A DNA stretch of 14,728 nucleotides from Oscillospiraceae bacterium (lineage in GTDB: Bacteria > Bacillota > Clostridia > Oscillospirales > Ruminococcaceae), in NCBI GenBank assembly GCA_900768735.1, contig CAAGDZ010000438.1, forward strand, positions 1-14,728. Direction: 5' to 3'. The notes beneath the pieces are model-generated. The model searched no databases and was not told the DNA's origin. It was given only the letters and a program-made list of their open reading frames with translations. Shown here in pieces: positions 13,882 to 14,728 of the stretch. A program made the position numbers and the translations under genes. Numbering within the stretch: position 1 is the stretch's first letter; each line of letters opens with the position of its first letter.

Positions 13882-13923
13882 GAAAATTAAATCGGTAAAT
13901 TCTTTAGAATTTACCGATTTAAT
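13882..13923 (-). terminator. Terminator of the tRNA gene, a perfect 38-base palindrome
   Basis: ATTAAATCGGTAAATTCT and its exact complement flank a two-base centre (13886-13923), giving up to 17-18 paired bases. On the minus strand it begins four bases after the tRNA CCA end and is followed by a U-run at its edge (AATTTTCGC), so it fits a Rho-independent terminator for the tRNA transcript. Confidence 0.75.
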
Positions 13924-13926
13924 ATA

Positions 13927-14003
13927 TGGTACGCCTGATGCGATTCGAACGCACGGCACATAGCGTCGGAGGCTATTGCTCTATCCAGCTGAGCTACAGG
14001 CGC
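13927..14003 (-). tRNA. tRNA-Arg (anticodon CCG), CCA encoded
   Basis: The minus strand reads GCGCCTG TAGCTC AGCTGGATA GAGC A, an anticodon stem ATAGC/GCTAT with loop CTCCGAC (anticodon CCG, codon CGG), a T arm GTGCG TTCGAAT CGCAT? closing with its TTCGAAT loop, and the acceptor end CAGGCGT. The first pair is G-U. The discriminator is A and CCA is encoded in the DNA. All four arms can form. It reads the arginine codon CGG. Confidence 0.95.
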
Positions 14004-14007
14004 ATAT

Positions 14008-14037
14008 TTAAAGCGGACAGTAACCTATCCGCTTTAA
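14008..14037. terminator. 10-bp hairpin upstream of the tRNA gene
   Basis: TTAAAGCGGA and TCCGCTTTAA pair perfectly around a ten-base loop, between the aminotransferase stop and the tRNA 5' end. It could stop minus-strand read-through from the aminotransferase gene, although no clean U-run follows. Its arms share TAAAGCGGA/TCCGCTTTA with the hairpin at 6271-6303. Confidence 0.45.
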
Positions 14038-14038
14038 T

Positions 14039-14067
14039 ATTGTATCATATTTTGCCTTAATATGCAA
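14039..14067 (-). promoter_or_regulatory. Candidate promoter of tRNA-Arg
   Basis: The minus strand has TTGCAT (14062-14067), a 17-base spacer and an extended -10 box TGATACAAT (TACAAT at 14039-14044). Transcription would begin near 14032, about 28 bases before the mature tRNA. The -35 box is weak but the extended -10 box supports the call. Confidence 0.55.
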
Positions 14068-14091
14068 GCAAAAATTTACTGCAAAAAAAAT

Positions 14092-14728
14092 TTACTTTGC
14101 CAGCAGTACCTCGCACGCGGCAAGCTTAACCGCCACGCAGAATACCTCCATCGCCTGCTGCAGCTCGTCGGGGGTGGGGTAGGTGGGAGCGATACGGATA
14201 TTCTTATCCTCGGGGTCGATGCCGTAGGGGTATGTCGCGCCCGCGCCCGTCAGTACGACGCCCGCGTTCTTGCAAAGCTCAACCGTGCGCTTTGCCGTGC
14301 CATCAAGACCGTTGAAGGATACGAAGTAGCCGCCGTTGGGCTTGTGCCATGAGCCAAAGCCTGTCGGAGCAATTTCCTTTTCAAGTGTATTAAGCACAAT
14401 TTCAAATTTCGGCGCGATTATCGCCTTGTGCTTTTCCATGTGCGCCTTTATGCCGTCAAAGTCCTTGAAAAATCTCGCATGGCGAAGCTGATTGAGCTTG
14501 TCGTAGCCGATAGTCTGATAGGTCATCTGGCTCTTGATAAACTTTATATTTTCGGCGCTCGCGCCTATTACCGCAAGACCGCCGCCGGGGAAGGAGATTT
14601 TCGATGTCGATGTGAACATATATACCATGTTTTCCTTGCCGGTTTTCTTCGCCTCGGAAAGCAGGTTCAGCAGGTGGTCGGGTGTATCCGTCAGGTGGTG
14701 TACGCAGTATGCGTTATCCCAGAAAATC
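14092..14728 (-). CDS. Aspartate aminotransferase-like PLP enzyme, 5' part outside the window
   Basis: The C-terminal 211 residues or so of a fold-type I aminotransferase; the frame is open to the window edge, so the start lies beyond it. The visible part opens with IFWDNAYCVHHL, where the Asp and Tyr contact the PLP ring. TSTSKISFPGGGLAV follows, and its Lys is the residue that forms the Schiff base with PLP. The C-terminal domain has KPNGGYFVSFNGLDGTAKRTVELCKNAGVVLTGAGATYP. This pattern fits the PF12897 group of aspartate aminotransferases rather than the AspC type. It would transfer the amino group between aspartate or a related amino acid and 2-oxoglutarate in amino-acid metabolism. The ATG at 14628 is internal and not the start. 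Confidence 0.88.
   Translation of the reverse strand, partial: IFWDNAYCVHHLTDTPDHLLNLLSEAKKTGKENMVYMFTSTSKISFPGGGLAVIGASAENIKFIKSQMTYQTIGYDKLNQLRHARFFKDFDGIKAHMEKHKAIIAPKFEIVLNTLEKEIAPTGFGSWHKPNGGYFVSFNGLDGTAKRTVELCKNAGVVLTGAGATYPYGIDPEDKNIRIAPTYPTPDELQQAMEVFCVAVKLAACEVLLAK

Noticed and set aside
13740..14003. Possible phage or island attachment site at the tRNA-Arg gene
   Set aside because: No integrase is nearby and no repeat of the tRNA 3' end was found; the shared sequence at 13743 copies the terminator, not the tRNA.
1..14728. CRISPR array, insertion sequence or replication origin
   Set aside because: No regularly spaced repeats, transposase-like frames or DnaA-box clusters were found on either strand.

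Overview
The window looks like chromosomal DNA of an anaerobic Gram-positive bacterium of the class Clostridia, most likely a gut member of the Oscillospiraceae/Ruminococcaceae type. This is inferred from moderate G+C, strong AGGAGG-type ribosome binding sites, a flavin reductase-rubredoxin fusion typical of strict anaerobes, LytTR/GHKL signalling, a GH2 beta-glucuronidase, and a tRNA gene with an encoded CCA end. Species cannot be fixed from the sequence alone. No transposase, integrase, phage gene, CRISPR array or rRNA was seen, and no gene-free stretch exceeds 300 bases.

Left part (1-5400). A truncated GNAT acetyltransferase gene on the plus strand runs into a clear terminator and converges on a minus-strand block. 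Read in its own direction that block is VOC protein, GNAT acetyltransferase, tandem MerR regulator, ABC ATPase, ABC-2 permease. The first three probably share a full-consensus promoter at 4275-4303. The last two have their own MerR-style promoter at 2103-2133, with a 19-bp spacer filled by a palindrome, which the adjacent MerR protein very likely controls. Upstream lies a separate gene that appears to fuse an inorganic-pyrophosphatase-like domain to a histidine-phosphatase domain.

Centre (5500-11400, plus strand). A promoter at 5526-5554 precedes the flavin reductase-rubredoxin protein. After a structured 119-base gap comes a tightly packed six-gene set: LytTR response regulator, soluble GHKL kinase, two different ABC ATPases and two different DUF990-type ABC-2 permeases, closed by a strong terminator at 11357-11392. 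It looks like a signal-controlled heteromeric exporter. One ATPase lacks the usual Q-loop glutamine, so the pump is probably asymmetric. A 25-base palindrome separates the signalling pair from the transporter genes.

Right part (11400-14728). Two 60-residue, single-membrane-span proteins that are paralogues of each other form a small operon with its own promoter, which overlaps a near-perfect palindrome. I do not recognise this family, and it is the best candidate here for something undescribed. A very strong hairpin separates it from a convergent beta-glucuronidase gene that carries the NxK glucuronate-recognition motif and has a palindrome at its start site. A tRNA-Arg(CCG) gene with promoter and terminator follows, and then the 3' part of a group I aspartate aminotransferase gene that runs off the window.
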